Assembly: GCA_028874675.1 (NCBI GenBank)
Contig: JAPPJA010000580.1
Span: 1 to 5,876 of the forward strand
Reading direction: 5' to 3'
Length of the DNA: 5,876 nucleotides
From: Chloroflexota bacterium
GTDB lineage: Bacteria > Chloroflexota > Dehalococcoidia > Lucifugimonadales > UBA3495
Notes under the pieces: generated by a model
Told to the model about the DNA's origin: nothing
The model's database searches: none
Seen by the model: only the letters and a program-made list of their open reading frames with translations
In this document: piece after piece, positions 5,462-5,876 of the stretch
How positions within the stretch are numbered: the stretch's first letter is position 1
Layout of the letters: every line of letters begins with the position of its first letter
Position numbers and translations under genes: made by a program

Positions 5462-5876
5462 ATGCTAAAGCGTTTTGTTTCAGCGATCGCCAGGTTCATC
5501 GGCAGGCTTACCTACCGTATCTACATACTGGTGGGGGTCCTGCTGGTAGCCGTGGTGTCGCTGGCTACCGTATTTCCCCAGCTGCCCACCGGCTTCCATA
5601 CGGCCCTGTTCGTCACCCAGGTGCTGAACGTCCCCGTCAAACCCCAGGTCTGGTTTACCCAGGCGCCGGTGCGGGAAGAAATCACCTACGAACGTCCCGA
5701 CGGGCTCGGCGAGGCCGACGTCTATTACATCCCGGACGGGAAGCGGCGGGCGGCGCTGCTGGTGTTCCTGGGGGCCAACGCGGCGGGACGGGATGACGCC
5801 GACGTGGTGAACTTCGGCCAGGCCCTGGCGCGGGCCGGCTATGTCCCCATGTTCAGTTGGTCGCCAACCATGGGCC
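5462..5876 (+). CDS. Membrane-anchored alpha/beta-hydrolase-like protein, N-terminal part
   Basis: The frame is open from the ATG at 5462 to the window edge (138 residues visible), so the gene is cut off. A basic start (MLKRFVSAIARFIGRLTYR) precedes a hydrophobic segment at about 20-38, which forms a signal anchor or uncleaved signal peptide. The visible soluble part would then lie outside the membrane. RREIT-like strands (REEITYERPDG, 71-81; EADVYYIP, 84-91) are followed by AALLVFLGANAAGRDD (97-112) and LARAGYVPMFSW (122-133). This is the beta3-strand, oxyanion-loop and helix-A arrangement of alpha/beta hydrolases of the dienelactone-hydrolase type. The catalytic Ser, Asp and His would lie beyond the edge. 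No Shine-Dalgarno sequence is visible before the ATG, and the palindromic repeat sits just upstream. Confidence 0.75.
   Translation, partial: MLKRFVSAIARFIGRLTYRIYILVGVLLVAVVSLATVFPQLPTGFHTALFVTQVLNVPVKPQVWFTQAPVREEITYERPDGLGEADVYYIPDGKRRAALLVFLGANAAGRDDADVVNFGQALARAGYVPMFSWSPTMG

Overview
The window looks like a stretch of a GC-rich bacterial chromosome. The mix of genes is an F420/FMN-type LLM oxidoreductase, a stand-alone molybdenum hydroxylase subunit, a VOC protein, a PaREP1/HEPN-like helical protein, a tiny coiled-coil/membrane protein and a membrane-anchored alpha/beta hydrolase. Together with two palindromic intergenic repeats, this resembles Chloroflexota of the SAR202/Dehalococcoidia type. 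That placement is inference from gene style, not from a marker gene. No rRNA, tRNA, CRISPR array, transposase or phage gene is visible.

Layout, left to right. A small P-loop kinase (1-549, +) converges on a 55-residue membrane protein (771-604, -), with a short hairpin between their stops. The membrane protein diverges from a luciferase-like monooxygenase gene (868-1710, +). That gene is broken by an in-frame stop at 1522-1524, most simply explained by two compensating 1-base indels. An imperfect inverted repeat built from CACGAAG units (1715-1785) fills the gap to a 745-residue molybdopterin-binding subunit of the xanthine dehydrogenase family (1806-4043, +). Next come a 128-residue HEPN/PaREP1-like protein (4121-4507, +), a 69-residue coiled-coil plus transmembrane protein starting with TTG (4612-4821, +), and a 161-residue VOC protein (4865-5350, +). 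After a palindromic repeat (5417-5445) an alpha/beta-hydrolase-like gene with an N-terminal membrane anchor runs off the right edge (5462-5876, +).

How the genes work together: the LLM oxidoreductase, molybdenum hydroxylase, VOC protein and hydrolase are all families used to oxidise or cleave organic compounds, so the region may be a loose catabolic neighbourhood. The genes are separated by gaps of 43 to 111 bases, several with their own promoter-like sequences, so this is not a tight operon. The molybdenum subunit has no FeS or FAD partner gene in view. I found no convincing undescribed system. The best leads are the broken LLM gene, the repeat in the leader of the molybdenum-subunit gene, the orphan state of that subunit, and the small HEPN-like/membrane protein pair.
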